This document shows, piece by piece, positions 31,701 to 42,966 of a stretch of 64,000 bases of DNA. The stretch covers positions 4,568,501 through 4,632,500 of the forward strand of contig OU015659.1 in assembly GCA_907165275.2 (NCBI GenBank), read 5' to 3'. Both the position numbers and the translations under genes were made by a program. This stretch comes from Zygaena filipendulae. Lineage: Eukaryota; Arthropoda; Insecta; Lepidoptera; Zygaenidae. Numbering within the stretch: position 1 is the first letter of the stretch; each line of letters starts with the position of its first letter. The notes under the pieces were generated by a model. It was not told the DNA's origin. It did no database searches and was given only the letters and a program-made list of their open reading frames with translations.

Positions 31701-32631
31701 TTTTTTCATTGTCAGTACTAAGGACAGCATAAAAAATCATTTTAAAAATGAACTCAAGAAGCAATTTGCTGTCAAAGATCTTGGTTGTCTCAAGGACTGT
31801 CTAGGAATGAGAGTTACACAAGGTTCTGGTGTCATCACTCTAGATCAAACCAAATATATTGAAAAACTTTTAGAAAAATTTAACATGACTGATTCTATTT
31901 CAGTCACAACCCCACTGGAACCTGGCCTAAGACTCACCCCTCCTACAAAGGAAGAGGATAACATTGCAGTCCCATATCAGGAGCTTATCGGCTCGTTAAT
32001 GTACATTGCCATATGTACGAGACCTGATATTGCCCACACGGTCTCGTATCTTTCTCAATTCAATGCACATTACGGGGGGATACACTGGAAAGCCGCTAAG
32101 CGAGTCCTTCGATACCTTAAGGGTACAAAGGATTTTCGGATTCAATTTAAATCTGAAGGCCAACTTTATCCAGTATGCTATGTGGATGCAGACTATGGGA
32201 ATAATCTTGTGGACCGACGATCATTCACCGGATTCATATTCTTAATGAGTGGCGCTCCTATATCTTGGGAAGCTCGCAAGCAGCGCACAGTCGCTCTGTC
32301 AACTACAGAAGCCGAGTACATGGCTCTTGCAGAAGCTTGCAAAGAGTCTATTTATCTTAAATCGCTCATTACAGAAGTATTCGAAGTCACCACGCATCCC
32401 ATAATCATTCATACAGATAATCAAAGTTCCATTAAATTAGCACATAATAACACATATCATGCACGCACGAAGCACATTGACATCAAGCACCATTTCATTC
32501 GTGATGCACTGACACATCATAACCTTCAACTGAAATACATACCTACTCAAGACATGATAGCTGACATCCTAACTAAGCCGTTACCGAAACTTAAACACAA
32601 TAAGTGTGTACGTTGTCTAGGTTTAGCATAG
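28702..32631 (+). CDS. Ty1/copia Gag-Pol polyprotein
   Basis: 1309 residues, opening at the first ATG, 60 nt after the LTR, and ending in TAG. Residues about 20-200 are a copia-type gag. One zinc knuckle, CTYCKKKGHLVSDC, has C223, C226, H231 and C236. The protease site is DSGA at 274. The integrase has an HHCC zinc region (H405, H410, C436, C439) and a DD35E core at D466, D529 and E565. Reverse transcriptase spans about 830-1070, with D913 and the FVDD motif ending at D1000. RNase H follows with D1162, E1203 and D1239. Every catalytic residue expected is present and no stop or shift interrupts the frame. Gag and Pol share one frame, as in copia, so a shorter gag product would need splicing or processing; I see no obvious signal. 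It encodes everything needed for capsid assembly, reverse transcription and integration. Confidence 0.95.
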   Translation: MESLSKTTQALSNTAATPSGISITKLNGKNFNTWAFSIECLLTDLDLWEVVTKPVDNADPAAQRKDAKARAKICLACDESIYPIIRSTKTAYETYNSLKKAYADSGLTRRLALMKKLLSNIFKGNIHEYINFTLSTQQELQCIGCGIDDEFLAIIMLAGLPERYQPLVMALEHSNTKMTSENVVAALLKEDSRTGSTSMKPTQEPIGSNNAALHINSRKKKFCTYCKKKGHLVSDCRNKNKKVSATASNYTSEFTLSSCFTNIPLTGSRDWFIDSGASSHMSNRKDWFSSMSKHIVPITVANKEQLLSQGKGTIHLPISDHVNKISDALFIPGLATNLLSVNNLVKKGFDVLFTSDNAKIIESGGCQVTGKVIATGSNHKGMYKLDIKSSHAMYTPTKESAMLWHRRLGHLNASSMNILKNNDTGIDFNGTFKEKCVPCLQGKLAKKPFTNSKSKSSKVLQLVHSDLCGPMSTHSWGGALYLLTFTDDFSRKTFGYLLKSKAEVFTKFVEFKHLVENQTGERIKVLRSDNGREYVNHNMTTFLKENGIVHQTTIPYTPQQNGVSERVNRTIIERARSMLNDSKLPFAYWGEAVNTSIYLKNRVPTQSLNNNIPEELWTGKKINLSNLRVFGCEAHVLIPKEKRTKLESKTQTCIFVGYSTESKGYRLINPKNPRAIIVARDVVFLEDKMYYSQSNAESIVDSATNESQSLSPQPAVFVPLDDETPIFNPISQPSAPVVLESDTSSSKYLSASEVPEAPERLPNVSETVVESAPELQRRYPTRERRPPERFQENLYLISDVEPETYKEVADHPQKNKWLDAMKAEYNSLIKNGTWILVDRPSSRKTTKCKWVYKIKKDTSGQITKYKARLVAKGFTQVAGVDYGETFSPVARLSTVRLLLAFAAQHGLQVDHLDVETAFLNGDLDEEIYMEQPEGFATDIKNKVCLLKKAIYGLKQAPRQWNLKVREIMKNLSMTQTANEHCFYYKRDGSDLLVVAVFVDDFFIVSTKDSIKNHFKNELKKQFAVKDLGCLKDCLGMRVTQGSGVITLDQTKYIEKLLEKFNMTDSISVTTPLEPGLRLTPPTKEEDNIAVPYQELIGSLMYIAICTRPDIAHTVSYLSQFNAHYGGIHWKAAKRVLRYLKGTKDFRIQFKSEGQLYPVCYVDADYGNNLVDRRSFTGFIFLMSGAPISWEARKQRTVALSTTEAEYMALAEACKESIYLKSLITEVFEVTTHPIIIHTDNQSSIKLAHNNTYHARTKHIDIKHHFIRDALTHHNLQLKYIPTQDMIADILTKPLPKLKHNKCVRCLGLA

Positions 32632-32796
32632 GTGTTAGTATAATGTTTGGATTGGTTTTTTGAAATGTATTTTATGTGTATAGTGTAGTCATTAAGTGCT
32701 GATGTACATACTTTTTGTTCTGTGCATTTATTGTAAATGTGTATGTGCTGTATATAACTTTTGTCTGTAAGTTCATATACAGGATGTTTTCATTGC

Positions 32797-32803
32797 GGGG
32801 GGA
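32797..32803 (+). other. Polypurine tract of copia element
   Basis: GGGGGGA directly before the 3' LTR, the expected plus-strand primer position. Confidence 0.75.
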
Positions 32804-32966
32804 TGTTAAAACTCCGTGGTTTACCATGAAGACATCCTGGCCTAATATGTGTCATGTATATATTTAAATTTACTATTCGTTTTATGACACATTGTGACTT
32901 ACTACTTCCATAATAAAATCCAATGGTGAAACATCTTTGTTTCATTATACTATACATATAATAAGT
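32804..32966 (+). repeat. Copia element 3' LTR
   Basis: 163 bp, read as identical to 28479-28641. AATAAA at 32912-32917 is the likely poly(A) signal of the element transcript. Confidence 0.88.
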
Positions 32967-32971
32967 GTTTT
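32967..32971. repeat. Target site duplication of copia element, right
   Basis: GTTTT, matching 28474-28478. Confidence 0.75.
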
Positions 32972-33536
32972 GTTTGCTATTGTCGATGCCTATTTATATA
33001 ATTTGATGATTTGATACACAATTAATTATCCTTAGAGATTTATAAACGTTTTTTTTGGAGCGAGGCATCCTGCGTTCCATTATCTCACCACATTCCTTCG
33101 GTCAATTATTTATTTTGTCGGGGCGTGAGTTACTGGCCGGCCCGCCCCTTCGTTACTATGTTAATTCGACCTAACTTCACACACTGCAGTCTGTTTGTTT
33201 GAAAATATAACACATCAAAAAACATTTTCATTTTTAGGACACGCAGGCTTAAAAAATATATTATAAGTAGATCGATGTAACAAACAATTGCGACGCAGAT
33301 GTGACTATTTCTCTATTAACTTAGAGCTTAGGTTAGGTTTTCCTACGTACTAGATAATTACGTATAGGTAGGTATAGGTAGACTTAAAAAACACAACCTT
33401 CTTTCATTGCACGAGGTATTGGTATTGAAGCGAAGTAAAGCGTAAATGCTGCCAGCGTCTTCAGTACTACTGCTCATTTTATCTATAGTTTGAATTCAAA
33501 TTAAAAACGATATTGTTATCCAATATTTTATATACA
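32972..33536. other. Spacer with a GC-richer island at 33050-33180
   Basis: The island (CGGGGCGTGAGTTACTGG, CCGGCCCGCCCCTTCG) is non-repetitive and has no frame of note. The rest is AT-rich with TAGGTATAGGTAG runs near 33365. Confidence 0.45.
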
Positions 33537-33595
33537 ACTAGCTATGCCGCGCGGTTTCACCCGGGATAATTTCGAATTTCCCGCGGAATTGTTCC
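33537..33595 (+). repeat. R1 repeat head fused to R2
   Basis: ACTAGCTATGCCGCGCGG, TTTCACCCGGGATAATTTCG, then TCCCGCGGAATTGTTCC, running straight into R2. Confidence 0.65.
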
Positions 33596-33780
33596 ATACA
33601 AACTTTGCAACCCCTTTTAATCTCCTTTGGGGTTGAATTTTCAAAAATCCTTTCTTATCGGATGACTACGTCATACAAAAAACACACCCTCCAAGATTCA
33701 GGTCTCTACGATCAGCGGTTTAGGCTGTGCGTTGATCCATTAGTCAATCAGGACTAAACATTTTATATATTATATAGATA
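33596..33780 (+). repeat. R2 repeat, copy 1
   Basis: GGGGTTGAATTTTCAAAAAT, CCTTTCTTATCGGATGACTA, ACCCTCCAAGATTCAGGTCT, ACGATCAGCGGTTTAGGCTG, TGCGTTGATCCATTAGTCAA. It matches 62745-62905 in the opposite orientation over the same length. With the R1 head it forms one composite SINE-like unit. Confidence 0.7.
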
Positions 33781-35310
33781 GGAGATAGATAGAATAAATA
33801 ACCGATTATCCAATCCTCAGAAATGGGCTGACACCTGAAAATACCTAAGTTAAATAATGGAACAACTTTTGCATGGGGTGTATTTACAAGTAGGTATCAG
33901 ACAAATAAACGATCGGACTGCTTATCTGTTGATTGAAAAATCAGCTCTAAAAGCGTTAATTAAGGAGACAATTGGAGTTTCCAATGTTTTTTTCTGTTAA
34001 TTAACATATGAAAATGGAAGGCTACAATGAAATGCTGCCCCAATTGACGTTATAATTATTCAGATTAGACCACGAAGTAAGGCCAACAATGTCATTGGTT
34101 ATTAAGAAGTGCATATATCACGGACGAGCGTACAGTCATGGGCACAAGGGCTGCGTGGGAGACACGGACTGAGGCTCGTGGTGCCGGCGGGACCTCCGCG
34201 ACTGCTGCCACGCCTCTTCATTAACATGCTAATGCTGACTTTGGAGCACTCGTTCCATGTACAGTTAGCAACAAAAACATGTAAATATTTTTGTCAGTTG
34301 TCGAACTTTTTACTCTGAAATAAGATTCGTCGACTGTCAAAAGTGATTATATATTCCTGATGTTGATTATACAGGCAGTCACCAAAACTGGCAAGCATGC
34401 ACCGGGTCTGAACGTCCGTGTCCATACAACAATAACAATGAAACACAAAACAATACGACACTGATTTTTATATTAAACATATTAATACTTATATCTAAGT
34501 ATTAATTTGTTTTTCGTAAGATGATTTATCTGTGACGCATATAACTCCTACAAAAATGTTTTGATTTGATTTGTCAATTTATGTATGCACAGGGAAAGGG
34601 TAGATATATTTTCATTATATTCTTACATAGTTTAAAAAGATAAAGGCGTGATTACGACTACGAGTAAAATAAATGTCAGCAAACACTTTGCTTAAGTGCT
34701 GTTAAAATTTTAACGAGAATGGTGCATCTCCGATTTATATCCCTATTTGACCCCTGAAAATTGTGATTTCCTGAGAGATTTAATCATCACAGTAAAGTTG
34801 AAAATATGTATTGTGGTTTGAAGTAGATGTCCATATCAATATTTAAGAACCATACGACTAAAAACAAAACTACATATTGTTTATTTTTACATTTGGGTTA
34901 TTTTAAAAGTAAATATTTATAGGCCGCCTAATAAAAAGTTATCCAGTAGACTAAGTAAACATTTTTGATTAAATATCGTACCAACTCACATTTGAGTAGT
35001 ATGTTAATTCATGACAAACTGCAGGGAAATTATTAAGTAACTCATACCTACAATGTCTACATAAACTTATTGCTTTGCAAATCTCTCTTTAAGAGAGAGG
35101 CTAGAAAACTGTGATAAGTAACTGAAATTTTACAAATATTGAGCTATTAAAATTGTATGTATTGTTTGGAACCCAACGAAATCATAATAAAGTTTATAGA
35201 TAACACTGATCGCTAAATATAATTAATTTATTTTAATATAAGGTATGAAAAAAGTGTTTTTTTTTTTTAATAATTTGAAGTTACAACAAAAATATGGTAC
35301 CTACATGTTA
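33781..35310. other. AT-rich spacer with a small GC-richer part at 34115-34250
   Basis: That part (GGGCTGCGTGGGAGACACGG, GCCGGCGGGACCTCCGCG) lies inside a 69-codon frame with no recognisable product. The rest is AT-rich, with a short GAGAGAGG inverted motif at 35083-35099. Confidence 0.45.
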
Positions 35311-35478
35311 GTATAGGCGTGTAGATGGACTATCAACTTGGTTTGAACCCGGTGCTTGGATTTAAACCCGATAAAAGTCTGTAAACTCCCAAGAACTTAC
35401 GAGTTTAAACCGGGTTTAGAGCGGGTTTAAATCCAATCACCAAGTTAAAACCGGGTTGATGTCCATCTATGTACCTAT
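35311..35478. repeat. Imperfect palindrome, about 70-bp arms
   Basis: The left side reads GATGGACTATCAACTTGG, GAACCCGGTGCTTGGATTTA, AACCCG. The right side holds their reverse complements in order (CGGGTTTAAATCCAATCACC, CCGGGTTGATGTCCATC). The interior is also rich in GTTTAAACCGGG. Probably a MITE-like foldback. Confidence 0.65.
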
Positions 35479-36840
35479 ATCCTACAATATAGGGTTATGG
35501 GCGTAGTGAAATTGATTAATGCTTATAAACGAAATAGAGGCTACTAGGTAATCGTTAATATCTAGGGGCGGTTATAGTAAAGCACAATAGTAGAGGCGAA
35601 CGGGCTCGTGCTACGTGCTCGTAGCGCTCTAGGTCTCGTAGCGAGCGGCTCGCATGGCGTCCGCAGAACAATCGGGCACGAGAATTTGCATAAGTATTTT
35701 TTTTTTGTATTTCGTAATTATGCCGTACGTATTTTAATTGGCTGCGATTAAATCTTAATAAATCGTTCGGTGTTTCTACACGCGGCTGAAGATCGCTCGC
35801 AATTACGCCGGCGGCCGCGTGTGTTGTAATTTGGCGATGGCTGCGGGCGAAACGTAGAAATTGCGCTTCGTTTCAGCGGCGCTCGGTGGGTTGCTCTCCG
35901 CATCGCAGACGACTACCACGCCACAACATTGCGTGTCGGCTCAGAGACGCGGGCCTCTTCAAACGTTCGTACACCACAATTATCAATCGTAAAATGCGTA
36001 TACACTATCGTATGCCATTTTCTTAGGTGATCGATTCGACGCGTTGATGTCTTTTACTCTGCATCAAATTAAAGGCAACCTCCATGTGTTAACAGTAAAA
36101 TACAGAACTGGAACAGAATACATACATAATGCATATTGTATGAAATTTATAAATTAAATAATATTATTAAGCACGGGCTAATTGGCCGAGATGTTCAGAG
36201 AGTTTATTTTCGGCACATAAACCATCCATCCAAAACTAATTTATATTGGAATGTGATGTACGCGCGGGCGCGGGCGACTAACGGCCGGCCCTGAGGGCAC
36301 GCGCGCATCGCTCGGGAGTTTTAATCACCTTAACCCTTATTTAACTGCTGTTAATACACTACAGAAGCGCGGTAAACGAGCCGCCAGCCGACCGTGCCCC
36401 CGCACCGCCCCACCGCCCCGCCACCGACGGCAGGCGCCACTCCGTTCCGAGTTTCCAATCTGATTATAATCACACGAAAATAATCCAAATCGACCTCATC
36501 GTTATCGTCGGATATTGCACGGTAGAGTTTTTTTGTTTACTGTCGCTTTTATTGCATAAAATTTAAGCCGATTTCACGGTGGACGACAATTTGTGTGCGA
36601 TGTAAAAGACACATGATGATCGCAACTCCGCTCGAGTCGGCACGAGAATCAATTTGGGTATTCCCGTGACATTTTTTTGCGGATGGATTTTATCGAGTCG
36701 ATCACGGTCACGGTCTAGGGAGCAGCGAATTAGGTTCTCACGACGGCGCCGGCGATGACCGGTTCGTCTGAGCTAGTTGCTTAGAATATCGAGGAATGTG
36801 TGCGGTTTCCGATACGGAAGCACAATAGATGAGCTGATTA
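35479..36840. other. Dense GC-rich, non-repetitive block
   Basis: CpG-rich islands at about 35590-35670, 35780-35980, 36240-36440 and 36560-36790 are separated by AT-rich sequence. Examples are GCGATTAAATCTTAATAAAT, GGCGATGGCTGCGGGCG, GCGCGGGCGACTAACGGCC, and CCTTAACCCTTATTTAACTG. There is no frame over 60 codons. The density of non-repeat, GC-rich DNA is unlike the rest of the window and suggests regulatory DNA or an unrecognised promoter and exon; this is inference. Confidence 0.4.
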
Positions 36841-39800
36841 TCATTAGCCAATAAAAATAAAATAAGACTTAGGTACAACACAAAAACCGACATCGACTCG
36901 TTTGAAGCGAGATTGATTGCTTACTTTATCAAACTTTAAAGTTGCGCGTCGAATCAGGAATAGATAGATTGCTTCTACAGATAAAAGGCGATGGATGGAA
37001 ATTTTACACTTCAAAATATGATTTGTGAGAGAATGCAAAGTAGAGCTTGAAAACGATTTGTTGTAGTGCAGTGCTGTAACTCATTATCTTTAATAAAAGC
37101 GATGTTTTATTTTGTTTGTACACGTAGATATTTTATGCGTTTCCGTAAGTCATCAGATTGTGATAAAACTTTATCAAGTTGTTGCTTCCACTTGCGCAAA
37201 TTATGAGGAAAATATCATTATATCTTCTATATCTATTAATTTAAGAGATTTTTAGTATAAGTAGATAACCTTTCGAATTTTTATTCTCGTATACGAAACT
37301 AAAATTTGCAAAATTAAAATAATGGAGACCCATGGAGATTCAGATCCACTTAAAATTAATTATTTTGACATTATGTCAAACTATAAATAAGGAAAAGTAG
37401 ATAAAAATGGAGCAGGATAAAACCCATTAGCACTACATTGTTTACGGCGCGCCGTGAACCGTTTGGTAGGGGCGTCGGCCCGTGACGCGGCGCACCGCAC
37501 CGCTCCGCAGACTAACTGTTCTGCGCTTCTTTTGCGTAACAATCGTCTATCACACAATCACATCCGTTATGAACTCGCTATCAAATATATGCAACGTTAC
37601 ATGCGTTACGTATTACACACAAACTTTTTACTGTACCCTTTACCTCTATCAACTCCTGCGCAACCGACATCGACACTGCTATACATTCGCATCACCGTTT
37701 ATCTACTTGAATCCTTATTTGTCGTTTTAATCATATTTGATTTCAGCTAACGCGTAGGTACCTACCTAAAAGGTTAAACCACAACCCACATGCTCTATGT
37801 AAGACGATGTTTAACAATCATATCCTAAAATACCTTCCTTATTGCACTCATCAAATTGATTTTTTTGGCGAACGCCTTTTAAAATAAATGACAATACGGA
37901 ATGAGTTAATAATGCTAAGTGGTCGGTGCGGTTGGTGAGCGTCTCAGTTGCTCGAGTGTGCCAAATCGTATTTATTCATGTTGATACATTACATATAAGG
38001 ATCGTCGGAGAGATTTGCTCGCCTCCGCCGTAACGAGCCGTTATCTCTTTGTCGGATAAACATTGTTTCCCGGTAGATTATTTAGCCGTATTCAATAGGT
38101 ATTATAGGATAGAAATTTATGTATCATCCGTTGGTTATTCTCATTAAAAGCTATGACTTATTGATTGCATACAACTTAAAGAGTCAAAGTCGTAACTTTT
38201 ACAATTTTTTATTTGTATTGCATCAGATTATCATAGTATAGGTAGTACTACATTTTATAATAAGTAAAATGAATTTATTTAAACTGCAATCAAGAAGTTT
38301 ATTGAGAACACCTTGTTAAGCTAACGGTAAAGATTTTATAGGACTAATTTGTGTTTATTGTTTCATTTGATAATAACTGTTGCTTGATAAAGTTAGCATG
38401 GGGTTTATTTGTTTTCAAGACGTCGACGCCGCGCGCCGGTCGTATTATTGCATATCGTATAGCAAAAAGTAATGTGTTTTCAGATTTTGTTGTCGTTGTG
38501 GTTATTGTGAAATGTCGAACTTATTAAAAATAAAACCCATTTTTTTTAATAAACTCCATTATGAGCTTAGTTGATAATTAGTTGTAATAACTGGTAATAT
38601 GGTGAGATCGGTAGCTATAGAATTTAGGAAACTTTTCTCTAATCCCTTCCAATTTCCGCCCCCTGGTGGGAAATGTGTATTTTTTATTAATTTATTTAGG
38701 TAAAGTCACCATCGACTGACTGATCTATAAGTCTCTCAGTAAAACAAATCACTATATTATCTTCATGATGAAGTGTAATTTGTCGTGGTAAAGGTGAAAA
38801 CAGCACTGAAAACAGAAGAGGCGATAATCATCAGTAATGATAATTACTACAGTAAGAACTTTTCCCAGTAAATATATTTTTTAGACAAACATGCTGTTAG
38901 TAGAATATTCAATAAAATATAATATTATAGAGTAATAGTATATACTACGTACATTTCGTTACTGCGACACTAGTTTTCATCTATTTCCATACTAAACTGA
39001 GCCCCCTTCTGTCTATTCTGTGGTCGGGAGGCTGCGGCGGGTGGAGGCATTGGACAGGTGCATTTGCACCTGTGACATTCCTGCGAGAGCGCGCGCGCAT
39101 GTTGTGTTTACTGATGTACGAACAGTTTGCTTGAGTAGGTAACGCAGGTCTGCACTTTGCATTATTATAGCCTATAGGTATTTATTTTTCGCGGAACAGA
39201 AGTGAAAATTCTTACGCTTTGTAGGTATTAGGTAGAACCTTAATTATTATCTATAGGTAATTGAAAACCACATGAATATCCGTTTAGTACTATACCAAAA
39301 AATGGTAATTGATAATTTTACTACAATTTCATATTTAAGCAGTTTTTACTTAGACAATTAATATACTAAGATAAATTTTGGAAGCAACAAACTCTTGCTT
39401 ATAATAATTTAATGTCGATATAGTATTAAATTATTTTTTTCGAACAGTCTTAGGATTACGATTAACAAAAAATTAAGTCAGAAAAGGGTAAAGATGTGGA
39501 ATCGCGCAATCTCCACACAGCCGCACCGTACCGCTACTGCATCGATAAGTTCTCACTTCTCCTCCCCACGGCGATTTCCGTTTAAGACGAATTTGCGAGT
39601 ATCTATAATATATATACTGGGAGAACTTTATTTGTGCTAGAGCGGATACCTTGATTGTCACGCCCATGACTCCGGCGCGGCCGTGGCTGGCGAGTGACGT
39701 CACGCCGCCGGACGGGACGTTCTGACGACACGCTGCATACAAAATACGTTGCACTTCCGACACACATCAAATCAATCCCACCACCGAGTAGCGGAATTTG

Positions 39801-40451
39801 CTCGGAAAGTAGTAATTGTACCATAAGTATATAACTAGAAATCAGCGTTGGAGCCAATTACATAGAGATTCTTTATGGACAGTAAGAAAAAACCGAGTAA
39901 TTAAGTTAGTTTGTCTCTCAAAAATCTAATTACTTACTCATTGAGGTAGCCCAAGGCCATACCTCATTTCAAATTACAAGTTGACTAGGTACTCTGACCA
40001 GCCCCCTTAACCAAGTTGACAATCTCTAATAATAAAATTAATCGTTAACGCAAAGAAAACTTAAGGAACGATTCTTCATGTCACGTGGTCACGCAAGACC
40101 ACGTACGAACGATTTTAAATAAAATCTACTTTATATTTTTTTCAAGGTACCTACTTTAAGAAAATGCTGTACAAATTGATATGACTGGTATTCAATAGAT
40201 TATCGAACAAATACTTCATTAGAGCGACCAATTTGTCGTGTTCGTAAATAAATAACGAGGACAGAACTGAAAGCTTCATGTCTTTTCTGCTACTTTAGCT
40301 ACCCCCTACTAGTTGATTGCCATAGTCTGTAGTGAATTTCAATTCAAATATGAAGGTCGATAATGTACAGTCACGAGCAACGACAGATTGCCTATAGACT
40401 TTTCATAGAAAAATTTTCCAATTTCAAATAGGTAGGTAGGTATCGTAGGTA
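36841..40451. other. Mixed unique sequence with several islands
   Basis: GC-richer stretches lie at 37440-37520, 37910-38060 (GTCTCAGTTGCTCGAGTGTG), 38415-38440, 39000-39120 and 39480-39740 (GAGTGACGTCACGCCGCC, which holds a CRE-like TGACGTCA). Overlapping frames at 37454-37750 and 39473-39857 have no recognisable product. Between them the sequence is AT-rich and unique. Confidence 0.4.
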
Positions 40452-40600
40452 TTTTTTAACCGACTTCCAAAAAGGAAGAGGTTTTATGTTTGGCTGTTGT
40501 TGTTGTTGTTGTGTATGTTTTTTATATGTATGTTCACCGATTACTCGAAGACGGTTGGATCGATTAAATATTACGTTTTTCCGAGATTCATAGTTTTGTA
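40452..40600 (+). repeat. R3 repeat, head copy
   Basis: TTTTTTAACCGACTTCCAAA and AGGAAGAGGTTTTATGTTTG, then a (TGT)n run (40494-40512), CACCGATTACTCGAAGACGG and TGGATCGATTAAATATTACG. Confidence 0.75.
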
Positions 40601-40605
40601 TATTT

Positions 40606-40826
40606 AAGCTGTACCCCGCGGTTTCGTACGCGGTAATTTCGGAGTTCCCGTGGGAATTTCGGGATAAAAAGTACCTCTATGTCACTCAGGACTACAGTAA
40701 CTTTTTATTATAAATGTAAGAATTTTCGAAAATGTAAGAAATTTTGTATAGATCCAGAGATTACCCCCTGGCCCCTACAACGTCACAAACTGACAAATTT
40801 ATACTTATTTCTTTATAATATTAGTA
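40606..40826 (+). repeat. R1 repeat, variant subfamily
   Basis: AAGCTGTACCCCGCGG, TAATTTCGGAGTTCCCGTGG, GGGATAAAAAGTACCTCTAT, TAAGAATTTTCGAAAATG, CCAGAGATTACCCCCTGG, CTTTATAATATTAGTATAG. Confidence 0.75.
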
Positions 40827-40830
40827 TAGA

Positions 40831-40992
40831 CTAGCTGTTCCCCGTGGTTTCACCCGCGGTAAGTTCGGAGGCATTGTATTGGTAAAATATCTTAAAAATG
40901 GGTTCAGATCCCCCTAAACGGTTGTAGGGGTATTTACTGAACCGATTTCTCAAACTCACAAACATTAACTCACCTCCTCTTGATAATATTAG
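40831..40992 (+). repeat. R1 repeat, tandem to previous, internally deleted
   Basis: CTAGCTGTTCCCCGTGG, TTTCACCCGCGGTAAGTTCG, then a jump to the tail (CTGAACCGATTTCTCAAACT, CTTGATAATATTAG). Confidence 0.7.
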
Positions 40993-42966
40993 CCCAGAGT
41001 AATAAATATAAGTACTACGTAATACAAAAGTCATTTCAAAAAGTGACATCAAAAATATTACCTATGCATGAAGCTGTTTAAAAAAAAATGAAAGTAGGTA
41101 CATGGCGAAAAAAATTACAGATGTTTCATCAATTGGTCATTTTTACATTTTTGAGTGTGCATCATGGGTATGTATGTATATACATAAAGCATTAGTTTCA
41201 TTCAGAATACCGTTCGATATTGAAGCGCACAATAACATCCAATGTTTGCCAAATTATTTATTTATTTATTATTATGTTCGCAGTCGCACCAAGGAACGTT
41301 ACCCGTGAGAATGCCTCACTCTGCATCCGCTGAATGCGGTTCTACGCCTAATATTTCTATGACTACTTACCAGTATATCAATGTTTTAAGCCTTATGGTA
41401 TTGTTAGCATATTATGATATTTTAGTTCGCACTTTCAACGAGAAAACTTTTCCTCCCTTTACAAAATATGATTCGGTTGCGTAAGCTGCAGTGAGGCAGT
41501 GGCGCGAGGGACAGGCTCGCCTATTTGAAGTTCCCAGGCGATAAATGCTATCTCTTGCAAACACCTCCTTATTTGAAACACAGCCGACACAAGACTATCA
41601 CACTACCAAATTACATTTGCGGCTGCAGTACGCGATTCTCAACCTTCTCGACAAGCCATTAGAGCGGTGTTACGATCGAAGGAGTCAGGAATATGTTTTG
41701 TTTTGTCGACTAAGTAAGTAGACATATATCGTAAATGGTGGTATATATTGGTCCCGACACGCGACGATCGGTCGACTTATCTATCGATACTTTCAAGTGA
41801 AGTCGCGCGTCATTCAGTATTTGTGTTTGCACATCGACAAGTGACACCGTACAACGTTATATCGCTTTGTGCTTCTTTCAAGATTACGTTTATGGAATTA
41901 AATTGTTCAAACAATCGTTAAGATAATCTGAATAAACATTTACCTACATGATGGAGTCATAAGAATGCCAAAAGAACAAGTGGGGACATCCCAATCTAAA
42001 TAAGGAATAGTCGTAAAAAATGTGTTACTTATAATCTGAATTCAACCCTAGGTTGTTTTTCTTCTAGTAAAAGTAAGAATTAAATTTATAATAATATCTA
42101 CTTATACATATATCTATACTACTATATTTTCAAGTAGCCATACCCAATATAGAAAACCAGGATTTCAAGGTTTAAATGTCAGGAAACTACCGCTAAAAAC
42201 AGGACGCAGTATTAATAGTAGAGCTGTAGTTAATTAATAGATAGTAATAAAATATTATGATTTTTAGACAAGGTCAATGTAACCCAAATAAATAATAGCA
42301 GTTTTTGAAAGCATTTTCAATTAAATTTAAGATTGGTGGCAGTAGTGGCACTTGAATGGTAAAGCAAGGACGCTTTAAAAACTATTCACGACAACCCAGG
42401 ACACCCCAAAAATCAGGACATGTCCTGGAAAAACAGGACTGAAGTCTGTGGTCAACGAGAAGTAGGTACCCAATAAGTTTTGATTTCCTTGTCATGAAAG
42501 ACAGATGGACAATGTAGTGATCGTATAAGAGTTCCTTTTATCCTTTGGGGTACGGAATTCTCAAAACAAACAAACAAAACAATTTTTTCCTTTTTATGAT
42601 ATTAGTGTATGGCATATTTAAAAAAAAGCTTTTGCTGTGAGAACCGTTCTAGCTCCTAGTTCTGAAAATAGAGCTATAAATAAATATGCAGGCATTGAGT
42701 CATGCCGTGCCGCGCTGTGCGGACATGTGCAAGGCCGCGCAATAGGTCACAAGGCCGGCCCGCTAGCGGCGGTGCGCACGCGCTGCCCCGCACTGCACTA
42801 CACTGCAACCTGCACCGCTGCGGTTCAAGGACAACCACCACCTGCATTAGAGACGGCAGAAACTAGACCGCAAGGCAGCAATTTTGGAATATCGACGTGT
42901 TTAAAGTATGCAAACCTCATGGGCGTAGCTAGCAGGGGGCAGGGTCATGCCACTCTAGAAATTTCC
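40993..42966. other. Unique sequence with islands at 41480-41850 and 42690-42850
   Basis: The first includes TGGTATATATTGGTCCCGAC, a possible TATA context, and CGTCATTCAGTATTTG. The second is CpG-rich (AAGGCCGGCCCGCTAGCGGC). The 149-codon frame 42637-43086 joins that island to the SINE-like unit downstream and is not a plausible gene. Confidence 0.4.

Larger units (their letters stand above)
28479..32966 (+). mobile_element. Intact Ty1/copia LTR retrotransposon
   Basis: 4488 bp with two 163-bp LTRs, a 5-bp target duplication, primer site, polypurine tract and an uninterrupted 1309-codon gag-pol frame. I see no difference between the LTRs, so insertion is recent and the copy may be active. 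The domain order protease, integrase, reverse transcriptase, RNase H is that of Ty1/copia (Pseudoviridae). Confidence 0.93.
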
